DNA of 64,000 nt from contig JAHDOI010000025.1 in the NCBI GenBank assembly GCA_018434945.1, forward strand, positions 1 through 64,000. Direction: 5' to 3'. The position numbers were made by a program, and so were the translations under genes. The notes below the pieces were generated by a model. It was not told the origin of the DNA. It did not search any database and worked only from the letters and a program-made list of their open reading frames with translations. The stretch comes from Selenomonadales bacterium (GTDB lineage: Bacteria > Bacillota > Negativicutes > Sporomusales > UBA7701). The stretch's first letter is position 1. The number at the start of each line of letters is the position of its first letter. Positions 25,723-33,828 of this stretch are shown piece by piece.

Positions 25723-27315
25723 TTACTTTTTGTATTCTTTGAGTCTGGTCTTAAAGGCGTCAAGGATTTCTTCGCTTTCGTTGATGAGGTATATCCGCCC
25801 GGGGTTGCCCTGCTGGTCGAAGTCGACGCCGCTCCACCAGACGGCGACTTTGAGGCGGTCGAGCTTCTTTATGCCGTCGAACATGCCGTGGATCCAGGCG
25901 ACTTTATCGCCGCCGACGGAATTGGCGGCGAATTCGGTGATCATGAAGGGCTTGTCGAAGTGGTTGGCATATTCGTCGTGGAGGGCGGGGTAGATTTCGG
26001 CAAACTCCCGCCAGCGCTCGCCGGGGAAGTAGGTGCCGTTGTTGTAGCCGGTGAGGCCGATGATGTCGACGTAGGCGTCGCCGGGGTAATAAGCGAGGTA
26101 GTTGTTCCATTTGAAGGCCGGCAAGGATACGTCGTGGGGATTCCAGACCCAGAGGACGTTGTCGACGCCGCGGGCGACAAAGAGGTCGTGGATGTAGCGC
26201 CACAGGGCCTGGTAGAGGTCGGTGTCCTTGCCGGTGTAGAAGGCGGAGTACCAGCACCAGTCGCCGTTCATTTCGTTGTTGAGGCGGAAGAGGACGGGAT
26301 GGCCGAAGGCTTTGAGGTTGTCGGCGTAGGCTGCGAAGTAGTCGTCGTACTGGCCGTCCAGGATGGCGTAGACCATGCCGGCGTTGCTGTTCTCGGTGGC
26401 CCACAGGGCGTTTACCTGGCCGGAGAAGGTGGTCTGGAGGGTGAGTTCGACGTATTTGCCGCTGCGGTAGGCGTTGTCGAGGCCCCAGGTGGGGAAACGC
26501 TCGTCGAACATCTGGTAATGGAGCAGGACGGGGAAGGTGAAATCGAGGCGCTTTTCCAGGGTGGCCAGGGGTTCGAGGGTCTGGGGGGCGGAGGGTTCGA
26601 AGATGCCCCAGGTGAGGGGGGCGCGGTCGCCGAAGTAGCGGCTGTGGAAGGCGGCGGTCTCGGCGTTCATGGGGGTGCGGGAAGGGGCGAAGCGTTTGTA
26701 GTTGCGGGGGTCGCCCCGGCGGTCGACGAGGGCGAAGCCGGCGAGGATGCCGGCGGGATTATCGATCGGTGCGGCGGATTTGATGAAGATGGTGTATACT
26801 TCGTTGTCGCTGGCGACGATTTCGAGGGAGGCGTAGTGGTTCTTGTCGCCGGGCACGCGGGCCAGCGGCGGCCGCGTCCAGGCGAGGAGGTGGACCTGCC
26901 GGCCGCCGGCCTGCAGCCATCGGTCGGCGAGGACGGTGTGGTGAGGGGAGGCTGTGACGTATTTGTTGCCGTAGTGGATGTAGTCGGCGGCAGTGGCGGC
27001 GGTGCCGCGGAAGTCGTCGCGGTAGATTTCGATGCGGGTGGTGTCGTCGGCGAAGACTGTGCGGACGGCGGACAGCGACCAGTCGGCTGTCATGTGCGCG
27101 GGGTAGCGGAGGCTGAAGCCGGCGGCGTGGTCGGTGTAGATGCTGTGGCCGTCGCCGGCGGGGACGATGGTTTTGACGTCGTCCTCGGGGAAGCGGCGGC
27201 CGGCTTCGTCCTGGTAGCCGTTGACGATGACAACGGGGGCGGCGGCGGCGGAGAGGACGGGCAGGATAAAAACGGTGAATAGACAAAGGACGAGCAGCGT
27301 TCTTTTCGTGAGCAT
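25723..27315 (-). CDS. Secreted glycoside hydrolase, GH26-like, with an N-terminal accessory domain
   Basis: 530 aa from the ATG at MLTKRTLL. Signal peptide residues 1-24 (ending AAA|AP). Residues about 30-200 form an unassigned beta-rich domain. A TIM-barrel region from about 235 follows, with WGIFEPSAP, HPVLFRLNNEMNGDWCWYSA (acid/base Glu in NEMN) and FDKPFMITEFAAN (nucleophile Glu in TEF). This pattern fits clan-A GH26 mannanase/lichenase-like enzymes. It acts outside the inner membrane on a polysaccharide, possibly an exopolysaccharide. The exact substrate is unknown. Monocistronic. Confidence 0.75.
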   Translation of the reverse strand: MLTKRTLLVLCLFTVFILPVLSAAAAPVVIVNGYQDEAGRRFPEDDVKTIVPAGDGHSIYTDHAAGFSLRYPAHMTADWSLSAVRTVFADDTTRIEIYRDDFRGTAATAADYIHYGNKYVTASPHHTVLADRWLQAGGRQVHLLAWTRPPLARVPGDKNHYASLEIVASDNEVYTIFIKSAAPIDNPAGILAGFALVDRRGDPRNYKRFAPSRTPMNAETAAFHSRYFGDRAPLTWGIFEPSAPQTLEPLATLEKRLDFTFPVLLHYQMFDERFPTWGLDNAYRSGKYVELTLQTTFSGQVNALWATENSNAGMVYAILDGQYDDYFAAYADNLKAFGHPVLFRLNNEMNGDWCWYSAFYTGKDTDLYQALWRYIHDLFVARGVDNVLWVWNPHDVSLPAFKWNNYLAYYPGDAYVDIIGLTGYNNGTYFPGERWREFAEIYPALHDEYANHFDKPFMITEFAANSVGGDKVAWIHGMFDGIKKLDRLKVAVWWSGVDFDQQGNPGRIYLINESEEILDAFKTRLKEYKK

Positions 27316-27485
27316 GGCGTTCCTCCCTGGCAACATTAAGTTAAGTTTACCGCACCGCCGTCCGCCTGGCAATCCCTTCCGCCGTCAGGAAAGGGACGCC
27401 GCGGAGCCGCGGGTTATTTTTCCGCCGCGCCGGAAGCACCTTCCGGCCGGGACGGCATATTATACAATGAAACAGCATACCGCCC

Positions 27486-27586
27486 GTAAAGGGGAGTAGC
27501 TAACGGAGAAACACCGTGAGTGGAATCGACACACTGGCTTCGGCCCGGTTCCACTGGCAGCGCCACTGCTATAGCGAGACCTTTAT
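27486..27586 (+). promoter_or_regulatory. yybP-ykoY manganese riboswitch, orphan, facing the 3' end of mntH
   Basis: The aptamer blocks AAAGGGGAGTAGC (27488) and GACACACTGGC (27528) and the closing AGCGAGACCTTTA (27573) match the yybP-ykoY class. They match the second copy at about 29944-30034 almost block by block. P1 pairs TAAAGG with CCTTTA. A TATTATACAAT promoter-like stretch lies at 27458-27468. No plus-strand gene follows; transcription would run antisense into mntH. Confidence 0.9.
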
Positions 27587-27623
27587 TTCCGCCTGCGGGG
27601 GGAAATAAAGGTCTCTTGCAATT
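27576..27623 (+). terminator. Expression-platform terminator of the orphan Mn riboswitch
   Basis: Hairpin GAGACCTTTATTTCC / GGAAATAAAGGTCTC with a GC-rich loop, then TTGCAATTTT. Its 5' arm contains the 3' half of aptamer stem P1, so folding of the aptamer and of the terminator exclude each other, as in the usual Mn-ON arrangement. 27624-27713 holds further hairpins near the mntH stop but no gene. Confidence 0.88.
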
Positions 27624-27713
27624 TTCTCCTCTGGAAAAGCAGCCTTTTTTTCTCCAGCCGATATAGACGCAGGGTCCGCCGGATGAGCGGCGAACCCTGC
27701 TGGCTCCGGGCCG

Positions 27714-28991
27714 TTATGCCTGCCCGGTGAGGAGGAGGTAGAGGAGCGCGCCGTTGAGGGCGACGATGAGGCTGACGATGACCCAGCCGGCAAAGGTGGT
27801 GAGGCGGCTGTTGGCGAACTCGCCCATGATGTCGCGCCGGGCGGTGATGAGCATGAGGGGGATGACGGCCGCCGGCAGGGCGAAGCTTAGGGCGACCTGA
27901 CTGAGGACGAGGGCGATGATGGGGTTTACGCCCATGAGGATGATGATGAACCCGGGCAGCATGGTGATGAGGCGGCGGATGTTGATGGGGATGTCGAGGC
28001 CGACGAAGCCCCCGAGGATGACCTGCCCCGCCATTGTGCCGACGGTAGCCGAGGAAAGGCCGGAGGCGAGCAGGGCGGCACCGAAGGCGGCGGCGGCGAA
28101 TTCGCCCATCAGCGGCCCGAGGGTCTGATAGGCGCCTTCGATGCTGTCGATCTCGTAGCCATTGGCGTTGAAGACGGCCGCCGAGACGATCACCATCGCG
28201 GCGTTGACTACAAAGGCCATGTTCATGGCGATGAAGACGTCAATTTTGGCCATCTTGAGGTGGTGGCGGCAGTCGGGGAGGTCACAGTTCCGCCGGGGCT
28301 GCACGAGGTAGGAATGAAGGTAGATGACATGGGGCATGACGGTGGCGCCGAGCATGCCGACGGCGACGAGGACGCTGTCGGGGGTGAGCATGGGGACGGC
28401 GAGGTGGTAGCCGGCTTCACGCCAGTCGGGTCTGGCGATGAAGAGTTCCCAGATGTAGGCGATGCTGATGACCGCGACCATGGCGGTGATGACTTTTTCG
28501 ACCGTCCGGTGGCCGTATTTCTCCAGGTGACAGATGATGTAGGTGACGACGACGGTGAGGACCGCGGCCCAGCCGAGCGGTATCTTGAGCAACAGGTGAA
28601 ACCCGAGCACGCCGCCGAGGAATTCGGCGAGGTCGGTGGCCATGGCTGCCACCGTGGCTACCGACCAGAGTCCCCAGTTGACCGGGCGGCTGAACACCCG
28701 GCCGCAGTGGTCGGGGAGGTTGCCGCCGGTGGCGATGCCGAGTTTGGCGGACAGAATCTGGATGAATATGGCCATGATGTTGCTCCAGAGGATGACCCAG
28801 AGCAGGTTGTAGCCGAAGTGGGAACCGCCGCTGATGTTGGTGCCGAAGTTGCCGGGGTCCATGTAGGCGACGCTGACCACGAAGGCGGGGCCGAGGTATT
28901 TCATCAGGCCTTTGGCTTTGGCCCTGATCTTTTCGCCGTCGAGTCCGGGCAAATCGAGCGGCAATCCTGCCGCGACTTCTTCCTCCTTCAA
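27714..28991 (-). CDS. mntH: Nramp-family manganese/divalent metal importer MntH
   Basis: 425 aa from a TTG with AAAGGGGTGG upstream; a GTG three codons earlier (29000) is the alternative. Eleven or so membrane helices. The Nramp metal-site motifs DPGN (in YMDPGNFGTN) and MPH (in GATVMPHVIYLHS) are intact. It imports Mn2+ (or Fe2+) with H+. Its own upstream region has no riboswitch. Instead a Mn riboswitch on the other strand points into its 3' end, and a Mn exporter gene with the same switch lies upstream. Confidence 0.94.
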   Translation of the reverse strand: MKEEEVAAGLPLDLPGLDGEKIRAKAKGLMKYLGPAFVVSVAYMDPGNFGTNISGGSHFGYNLLWVILWSNIMAIFIQILSAKLGIATGGNLPDHCGRVFSRPVNWGLWSVATVAAMATDLAEFLGGVLGFHLLLKIPLGWAAVLTVVVTYIICHLEKYGHRTVEKVITAMVAVISIAYIWELFIARPDWREAGYHLAVPMLTPDSVLVAVGMLGATVMPHVIYLHSYLVQPRRNCDLPDCRHHLKMAKIDVFIAMNMAFVVNAAMVIVSAAVFNANGYEIDSIEGAYQTLGPLMGEFAAAAFGAALLASGLSSATVGTMAGQVILGGFVGLDIPINIRRLITMLPGFIIILMGVNPIIALVLSQVALSFALPAAVIPLMLITARRDIMGEFANSRLTTFAGWVIVSLIVALNGALLYLLLTGQA

Positions 28992-29082
28992 TAGAACCAC
29001 CCCTTTGCTGCGTGTTTTCCAATCACCTCACAAAAAAAAAGACGGCACTGCGCAAAAGAATAGGCGTAGCTATTGTAAAATA

Positions 29083-29136
29083 TGACGGGCGGCGGCGAAT
29101 GGTACTTAGTCCACCAGCGGCCGCCGTTTTTTTGCC
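29083..29136 (+). terminator. Plus-strand terminator-like hairpin upstream of mntH
   Basis: ACGGGCGGCGGC and GCGGCCGCCGT pair (with a bulge), followed by seven T's in the plus direction. No plus-strand gene ends here. The T-run is on the plus strand only, so it would end an antisense transcript that crossed mntH. Confidence 0.6.
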
Positions 29137-29184
29137 TGTATAATGAGACAACCGCCCCGGAAGGAGCGGCTGTCAGTCTGCGTA

Positions 29185-29868
29185 TTATTTCTTGGTCGCG
29201 GCGGCCGTTTTCTCGGCGGCGGCGCCGCCTCCTCCCCAGCGGGAGACGAGGTACATGGCGGCGGCCAGCGATATCCCGGTGGCGGTGATGACGGGGGCGG
29301 TGAGGATGCTGGCCGGCAGGGCCTCGTACAGGCCGGCGAGGCCGAAGGCGATGAAGATGAGGGCGGCGACCCATTTGACGGTGCGCTCGGGGATTTTTTT
29401 GCCCATGACGATGCCGAAGATGATGCCGATGCCGTCGGCGATGAGCATGCCGGTGGTCGTGCCGAGCCACACCGGGACGATGCTGCCGTACTGGGCGGCG
29501 AGGGCGACGGTGGCGAGCTGGGTTTTGTCGCCCATTTCGGCGAAGAAGAAGGCGACGGCGACCGTCCAGAAAGGACTGCGGCCAGTTTTCTTGTCTTCGC
29601 CGTCGAGCGAGTCGCCGCGGATGGTCCAGAGGCCGAAGATGACGAACGAGGCGGCGGCGGCGATCTGGATGTAGCTGAGGGGAACGATGCTGGTGAGGTA
29701 ACTGCCGACGATGACGGCGAACAGGTGGTTGAGGATGGTGGCGGCGAATACGCCCCACATCACGGTGCGCCAGGGGTACCGGGCGGCGAAGGCCATTGCG
29801 AGGAGCTGGGTTTTGTCGCCCATCTCGGCGAGAACGACGAAGAGCATCGAGGCGATGTAGGCTGTCAC
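29185..29868 (-). CDS. TMEM165/GDT1 (UPF0016) family manganese exporter
   Basis: 227 aa from a GTG (VTAYIA) that has GAGGAGG 8 bp upstream; a GTG two codons earlier is too close to that site. Six or seven membrane helices. The two family signatures are present in both halves: VLAEMGDKTQLLAMAFAARY and FFAEMGDKTQLATVALAAQY. Members export Mn2+ and are commonly controlled by yybP-ykoY riboswitches, as here. It opposes MntH, so the two together set cell Mn. Confidence 0.92.
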   Translation of the reverse strand: MTAYIASMLFVVLAEMGDKTQLLAMAFAARYPWRTVMWGVFAATILNHLFAVIVGSYLTSIVPLSYIQIAAAASFVIFGLWTIRGDSLDGEDKKTGRSPFWTVAVAFFFAEMGDKTQLATVALAAQYGSIVPVWLGTTTGMLIADGIGIIFGIVMGKKIPERTVKWVAALIFIAFGLAGLYEALPASILTAPVITATGISLAAAMYLVSRWGGGGAAAEKTAAATKK

Positions 29869-29895
29869 AGGCACGTCCTCCTCGGGTGGTTGATT

Positions 29896-29951
29896 AACAA
29901 AAAACAAGACCTTTAGTCTGGCCGCGACGAAACGGCCACACTAAAGGTCTC
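29896..29951 (-). terminator. Expression-platform terminator of the exporter's Mn riboswitch
   Basis: Minus strand: AGACCTTTAGT / ACTAAAGGTCT with an inner GGCCG/CGGCC stem, then TTGTTTTTTGTT. Its 5' arm overlaps the P1 3' half of the aptamer, giving the Mn-ON logic. Confidence 0.9.
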
Positions 29952-30034
29952 GCTTATCGGCTGGGCCGACGGCAGAGCCAGGCGTCGCCGCCAGTGTGTT
30001 GACTCTGCCTCGCAAGCTACTCCCCTTCAGGGCG
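29944..30034 (-). promoter_or_regulatory. yybP-ykoY manganese riboswitch of the exporter gene
   Basis: Read on the minus strand: CTGAAGGGGAGTAGC, GTCAACACACTGGC, and AGCGAGACCTTTAG. These are the conserved loops and P1 of the yybP-ykoY class. It lies 75-165 bp upstream of the exporter start. Mn2+ binding should free the exporter gene from termination. Confidence 0.94.
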
Positions 30035-30065
30035 CAATAATGCTTGTCTTTTGTACTGTACCTAC

Positions 30066-30094
30066 AGTTTAATCGCCGCAATGGGGTTTGTCAA
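30066..30094 (-). promoter_or_regulatory. Promoter of the Mn exporter unit
   Basis: Minus strand TTGACA (30094-30089), 17-bp spacer, TAAACT (30071-30066), about 30 bp upstream of the riboswitch. Confidence 0.65.
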
Positions 30095-30210
30095 GCAGGC
30101 TCAAGCCAGGCGGTAAGCTGGAGGAATTTTTGCTGGCGCGCTGAAGTATATGGGTAGCCAACCGGCCGGCGGTGCCGGGACGGGATGCGGAGGGTCGGGG
30201 AGGTGGCGCC

Positions 30211-31686
30211 ATGAGGCGTCAGTTGGACGAGGTTGTATTGCGGATAGCGAATAAGGCCGATTATCTGCCACTGGCGCTGGACAATACGACGGCCATCGCC
30301 CGGATGCTGGGGTTCGGCGCCGAGGCGACGGGGAAGATCAGGCTGGGGGTGGAGGAGGCGCTGACGTATGTCGTCAGGTACGGCTATCTCCCCGGGGAGC
30401 TTGCGTGGTTCGATGTCGTGTATGAGACGGTGCCGCTCGGCCTGCAGATAACGATCAGGGAAAAAGGGGTGCCGCTCGACGAGCAGAAGGTGGCGGAGGA
30501 GCCGGCAAGCGGGCCCGACTGGCTGCTTGACGGGCCGGGCCTTGGCCTGCGGGTGCTGAAAAACAGCGTTGACGGTGTGTCGTTCCGCAACCTGGGGAAA
30601 AGCGGCCAGGAGATCCGCCTGGTAAAGTATTTTCCGGAGGCGCCCGAGGCCGGCGGCGACGAGGAGCCGGCGGCCGAGCCATCACGCCCCGTCGCCGCGG
30701 TCGATTACACCGTCCGCCCGATGGCCCCCGGGGAAGCGGTGGAGGTGGCGAAGTGCGCCTATAGTTCGTACGGTTATTCTTACGGTAACGAGCATATATA
30801 TTACCCCGAACGGATAAGGGAGCTCAACAGGACGGGCAAACTGCTGTCTTATGTGGCGGTGACGACCGGCGGAGAGCCGGAGATCATCGGCCATGCCGCG
30901 CTGGAGATGGGCGACGAGCGCCACGGGGTGGAGATGGGGATGGCGTTCGTGAAGCCGGCCTTCCGTGGCAACGGCTGCCTGCTGAAGATCAGCGAGGCGC
31001 TGATCGAGGCGGCCCGGGCGGCGGGTACGGACAGCCTTTTCATCACGGCGGTCACGACGCATCCGATGTCGCAGAAGCCGGCCCGCAGGATGGGGTTCAC
31101 CGAGACGGCGCTGCTGGTGTCGCGCGTGACGCTGGAGTCGATGCGGGGGATCAGGGAAGACTGCATTCAGCGGGAAAGCCTGCTGGTTTTCACCCGTTAT
31201 CTTAAGGGCGGGCCTGGCGATGCCGCGCTTTACCCGCCGCCCCGCCACCGCGAGATGATCGCGCGGATTTACGGATACAGCGGGGCGGCGAGGACGCTGG
31301 CCGCGGCGGGGAAAGGCGGCGCGCGCGGCCAGGCGGTGGTGGAGGCGTCGACCGACAGTTTTCAGGCCGCGCATATCTATGTGCACCGCTACGGGGCGGA
31401 CGTGCGGGAGAAGGTGGCGGAGGCGCTGCGGACGCTGTGCATCAACAGGGTGGAGACGGTTTATTTATATCTGAGCCTCACCGACCCGGAGACGGCCCGG
31501 CAGACGGCCAGGTTCGAGGAGAGCGGCTTTTTCTTTGCCGGGATTTTCCCGGGGCGGGGCGGCCTGGACTGGCTGGTGCTGCAGTATCTTAACAATCAGC
31601 GCATCGATTACGGCCAGTTATGCATTGCGTCGGAGGCCGGCCGGGAGATCGCGGAGTATGTGAGGGCGTGCGACCCCAACAAATGA
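30211..31686 (+). CDS. RsbW-like anti-sigma ATPase domain fused to a GNAT acetyltransferase domain
   Basis: 491 aa. Residues about 10-135 are a histidine-kinase-like ATPase of the RsbW/SpoIIAB type: KIRLGVEEALTYVVRYGY for the N-box and DGPGLGLRVLKNSVDG for the G-box. From about 165 a GNAT-like domain follows (PMAPGEAVEVAKCAYSSYGY, EMGMAFVKPAFRGNG with the acetyl-CoA R/Q-x-x-G-type loop), then a third, weaker domain. The start is the ATG after GGGGAGGTGG. RsbW-like proteins bind and inhibit sigma factors or act as phosphorelay parts; what the fusion senses or acetylates is unknown. Confidence 0.8.
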   Translation: MRRQLDEVVLRIANKADYLPLALDNTTAIARMLGFGAEATGKIRLGVEEALTYVVRYGYLPGELAWFDVVYETVPLGLQITIREKGVPLDEQKVAEEPASGPDWLLDGPGLGLRVLKNSVDGVSFRNLGKSGQEIRLVKYFPEAPEAGGDEEPAAEPSRPVAAVDYTVRPMAPGEAVEVAKCAYSSYGYSYGNEHIYYPERIRELNRTGKLLSYVAVTTGGEPEIIGHAALEMGDERHGVEMGMAFVKPAFRGNGCLLKISEALIEAARAAGTDSLFITAVTTHPMSQKPARRMGFTETALLVSRVTLESMRGIREDCIQRESLLVFTRYLKGGPGDAALYPPPRHREMIARIYGYSGAARTLAAAGKGGARGQAVVEASTDSFQAAHIYVHRYGADVREKVAEALRTLCINRVETVYLYLSLTDPETARQTARFEESGFFFAGIFPGRGGLDWLVLQYLNNQRIDYGQLCIASEAGREIAEYVRACDPNK

Positions 31687-31697
31687 ACTGGTGTATC

Positions 31698-31734
31698 GAA
31701 AGCCCCGCGGCGATATGCCGCGGGGCTTTTGGCA
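31698..31734 (+). terminator. Intrinsic terminator after the RsbW-GNAT gene
   Basis: Hairpin AAAGCCCCGCGGC / GCCGCGGGGCTTTT between convergent genes; the MscS gene ends 40 bp further on. Confidence 0.88.
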
Positions 31735-31774
31735 GACGAGGACACAGTTGCGGGAGAAGTCAAGGATGCCGCCG

Positions 31775-32827
31775 TCAGGCTTTTTCCGCTTCGACAGCCT
31801 GTTTCACATGAACGGTGCGGATCGGGAAGGGTATCTCAATCCCTTCGAGGCTATAGCGGCGGTGGAGGCGCTTGACGAAGTCGTGTGTGATTAGGTACTG
31901 GTCGGTATATTCCTTGACTCTGAGAATGACGTTGAAATTGACGCTGGACTCCCCGAAGGTGTGAAAACGCACCGCCGGCTCGAAGCTCTTAACCCCGCCG
32001 GCGAGGTCGCGCAGCACTTCTCTGGCCACTTCGACGGTTACTCTCTCGACATGCTCCAAGTCACTGTCGTAGCTGACGCCGACAGGCACGACCAGGCTCA
32101 TTTCCTTGTCCGGGAAAAAGAAATTCGTAATTGTGGCGGAGGCGATTTTTTGGTTCGGCAGGATGATGACATTGTTGGCCAGCGCTTTAATGACGGTGCT
32201 CCGCCAGGTGATGTCCAGAACATGACCTTCTTCGCCGGTACTCAGTCTGATGTAGTCACCCACCCGGAACTGCCTGGACAAAAGAATATAGAGCCCGGAA
32301 AACAGGTTGGACAGAGTTTCCTGCAAGGCCAGGGCTATTGCCAGGCCGCCGACGCCCAAGGCAGTTAGTACCGGCGTAACGGAAACGCCGTTTGTCTGCA
32401 GGATGATCAGGCCGCCGAAGATATAGACAACCAGTTGGACGGCGTTGATCAGAATGGACGTCGACGGCAGCACTTCTTCGGCTTTTCGGGCGTAGAGCAC
32501 CGCGGCACGGGAAAATATCCGCGACGCTACTACGGTGCCGGAGAATATGACCGCGGTAAGCAGGATGTTCCCCAACAGATTCAGCCAGTATTCGTCCATA
32601 TGGACGAAATGGATCAGGCCGTAAACGCCGCAGACGGCCCCTGCGACGATGGGCATGTCTTTCAGCGAGCCGGCGGCGATTTCCCCGTAGTCTTCCGATG
32701 CCTTGGCGATGATCCGGCTAAGCCGGACAAAAGCGAATTGGCTGATGATATAGCCTGTCAGCATTGATGCCAAAAACACGCCGATGGGCAGGGCGGCCGC
32801 ATGAAGAAAGCTTATTTTTTCAAACAT
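31775..32827 (-). CDS. MscS-family mechanosensitive channel
   Basis: 350 aa from the ATG with CAGGAGAAG upstream. Four membrane helices are visible. The last runs into the pore helix and beta domain typical of MscS: ALGVGGLAIALALQETLSNL, then FRVGDYIRL, VLDITWRSTVIKAL and IILPNQKIASATI. It opens under membrane tension to release solutes on down-shock. Placement next to an osmoprotectant importer fits an osmotic-balance neighbourhood. Confidence 0.93.
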   Translation of the reverse strand: MFEKISFLHAAALPIGVFLASMLTGYIISQFAFVRLSRIIAKASEDYGEIAAGSLKDMPIVAGAVCGVYGLIHFVHMDEYWLNLLGNILLTAVIFSGTVVASRIFSRAAVLYARKAEEVLPSTSILINAVQLVVYIFGGLIILQTNGVSVTPVLTALGVGGLAIALALQETLSNLFSGLYILLSRQFRVGDYIRLSTGEEGHVLDITWRSTVIKALANNVIILPNQKIASATITNFFFPDKEMSLVVPVGVSYDSDLEHVERVTVEVAREVLRDLAGGVKSFEPAVRFHTFGESSVNFNVILRVKEYTDQYLITHDFVKRLHRRYSLEGIEIPFPIRTVHVKQAVEAEKA

Positions 32828-32868
32828 GTAACTTCTCCTGTTGTGTTCTGGCAAACGGGGCGGAACAA

Positions 32869-32897
32869 CCCGGCGGAGTCCGCTGCGGACTCCGCCG
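32869..32897. terminator. GC hairpin after the osmoprotectant operon
   Basis: Perfect inverted repeat GGCGGAGTCCGC / GCGGACTCCGCC in the 92-bp gap between the binding-protein gene and mscS. No clear T-run in either direction. Confidence 0.55.
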
Positions 32898-32919
32898 GTA
32901 GTGACTCAGTTATTTTTGC

Positions 32920-33813
32920 TTACTTAATCAGACCTTGCGATTTCAGCCACTGTTTGGCGACATCTTTGGCGTCCTTTTTATCCAGGTCGACCTGGGCATT
33001 CAGGGCGGCCATCTGTTTATTGTCCAGTTTGCCGGCCAGCAGGTTGAGCGCATCGGCGATCTGCGGATGCTTCTTCAGTAGATCCTCGCGTACTATCGGC
33101 GCGGCGTAGTACGGGGGGAAGAACTGCTTATCGTCTTCCAGCACCTTCAGTTTGAACGCCGGGATACGCCCGTCGGTCGCAAAGCCGTCGATGACATCCA
33201 CCTTGCCGTCCCTCGCCGCGGCGTAGGTCAGCCCCGGGTCCATCCCGTTGACGCTTTTGAAGTTCATCCCATATACTTTTTGCAGTCCTTTGTATCCGTC
33301 CGACCGCTCGAGGAATTCCTGCGTGCAGCCGAGCACCAAGTCGGGGGCTTTGGCTACAAGGTCGCTGAATTTTTCTATTCCCAGCTCCGCCGCCTTGTCC
33401 TCCCGCATCGTCAGGGTGTAGGTGTTGTTGAACCCGAACGGCTTGAGCCAGACGATCTGCTTCTTATCTTTGTATATTTGCTTGACTTTATCGTAAGCCT
33501 GTTGCGGGTCGTTGATGAGCGGCTGCTGGAGCAGGTTGATGAGAGCTGTCCCCGTGTATTCCGCGTATATCTGGATATCGCCGCGCTCCAGCGCTTGCGC
33601 TACCACGCTGGTACCTCCCAGAAAGGGTTTTGTGTCCACCTTGAGGCCGGTTTTGTCTTCGATGACGTACTTCATCAAATATACCAGGATGTCCTGTTCG
33701 GTGAAATTCTTGCCGCCGATGACGATGCGTTCGCTTTTTTCGCCGCCAGACGAGCAACCGCCGATGGCGACAGCCAGAAGAATTACCAGTAGCAAAACAG
33801 AAACTTTTCTCAT
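32920..33813 (-). CDS. opuCC: Osmoprotectant ABC transporter substrate-binding lipoprotein (OpuCC/ProX-type)
   Basis: 297 aa. A lipoprotein signal with lipobox AIGG|C at about residue 19. The fold markers RIVIGGKNFTEQDILVYLM and the late DPGLTYAAARDGKVDVIDGF match glycine-betaine/choline/carnitine-binding OpuC/OsmX proteins. It delivers the compatible solute to the permease. Last gene of the operon. Confidence 0.92.
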   Translation of the reverse strand: MRKVSVLLLVILLAVAIGGCSSGGEKSERIVIGGKNFTEQDILVYLMKYVIEDKTGLKVDTKPFLGGTSVVAQALERGDIQIYAEYTGTALINLLQQPLINDPQQAYDKVKQIYKDKKQIVWLKPFGFNNTYTLTMREDKAAELGIEKFSDLVAKAPDLVLGCTQEFLERSDGYKGLQKVYGMNFKSVNGMDPGLTYAAARDGKVDVIDGFATDGRIPAFKLKVLEDDKQFFPPYYAAPIVREDLLKKHPQIADALNLLAGKLDNKQMAALNAQVDLDKKDAKDVAKQWLKSQGLIK

Positions 33814-33828
33814 GAAACCCCTCCTCGA

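Noticed and set aside
25531..27282. A 583-aa plus-strand frame opposite the GH26-like gene
   Set aside because: Val/Gly/Glu-rich repetitive composition typical of the complement of a GC-rich coding strand. The sense frame has a signal peptide and catalytic motifs.
27486..27623. The riboswitch at 27486 as a leader of the GH26-like gene or of mntH
   Set aside because: It lies on the plus strand; both genes are on the minus strand, and it points away from the former and into the 3' end of the latter.
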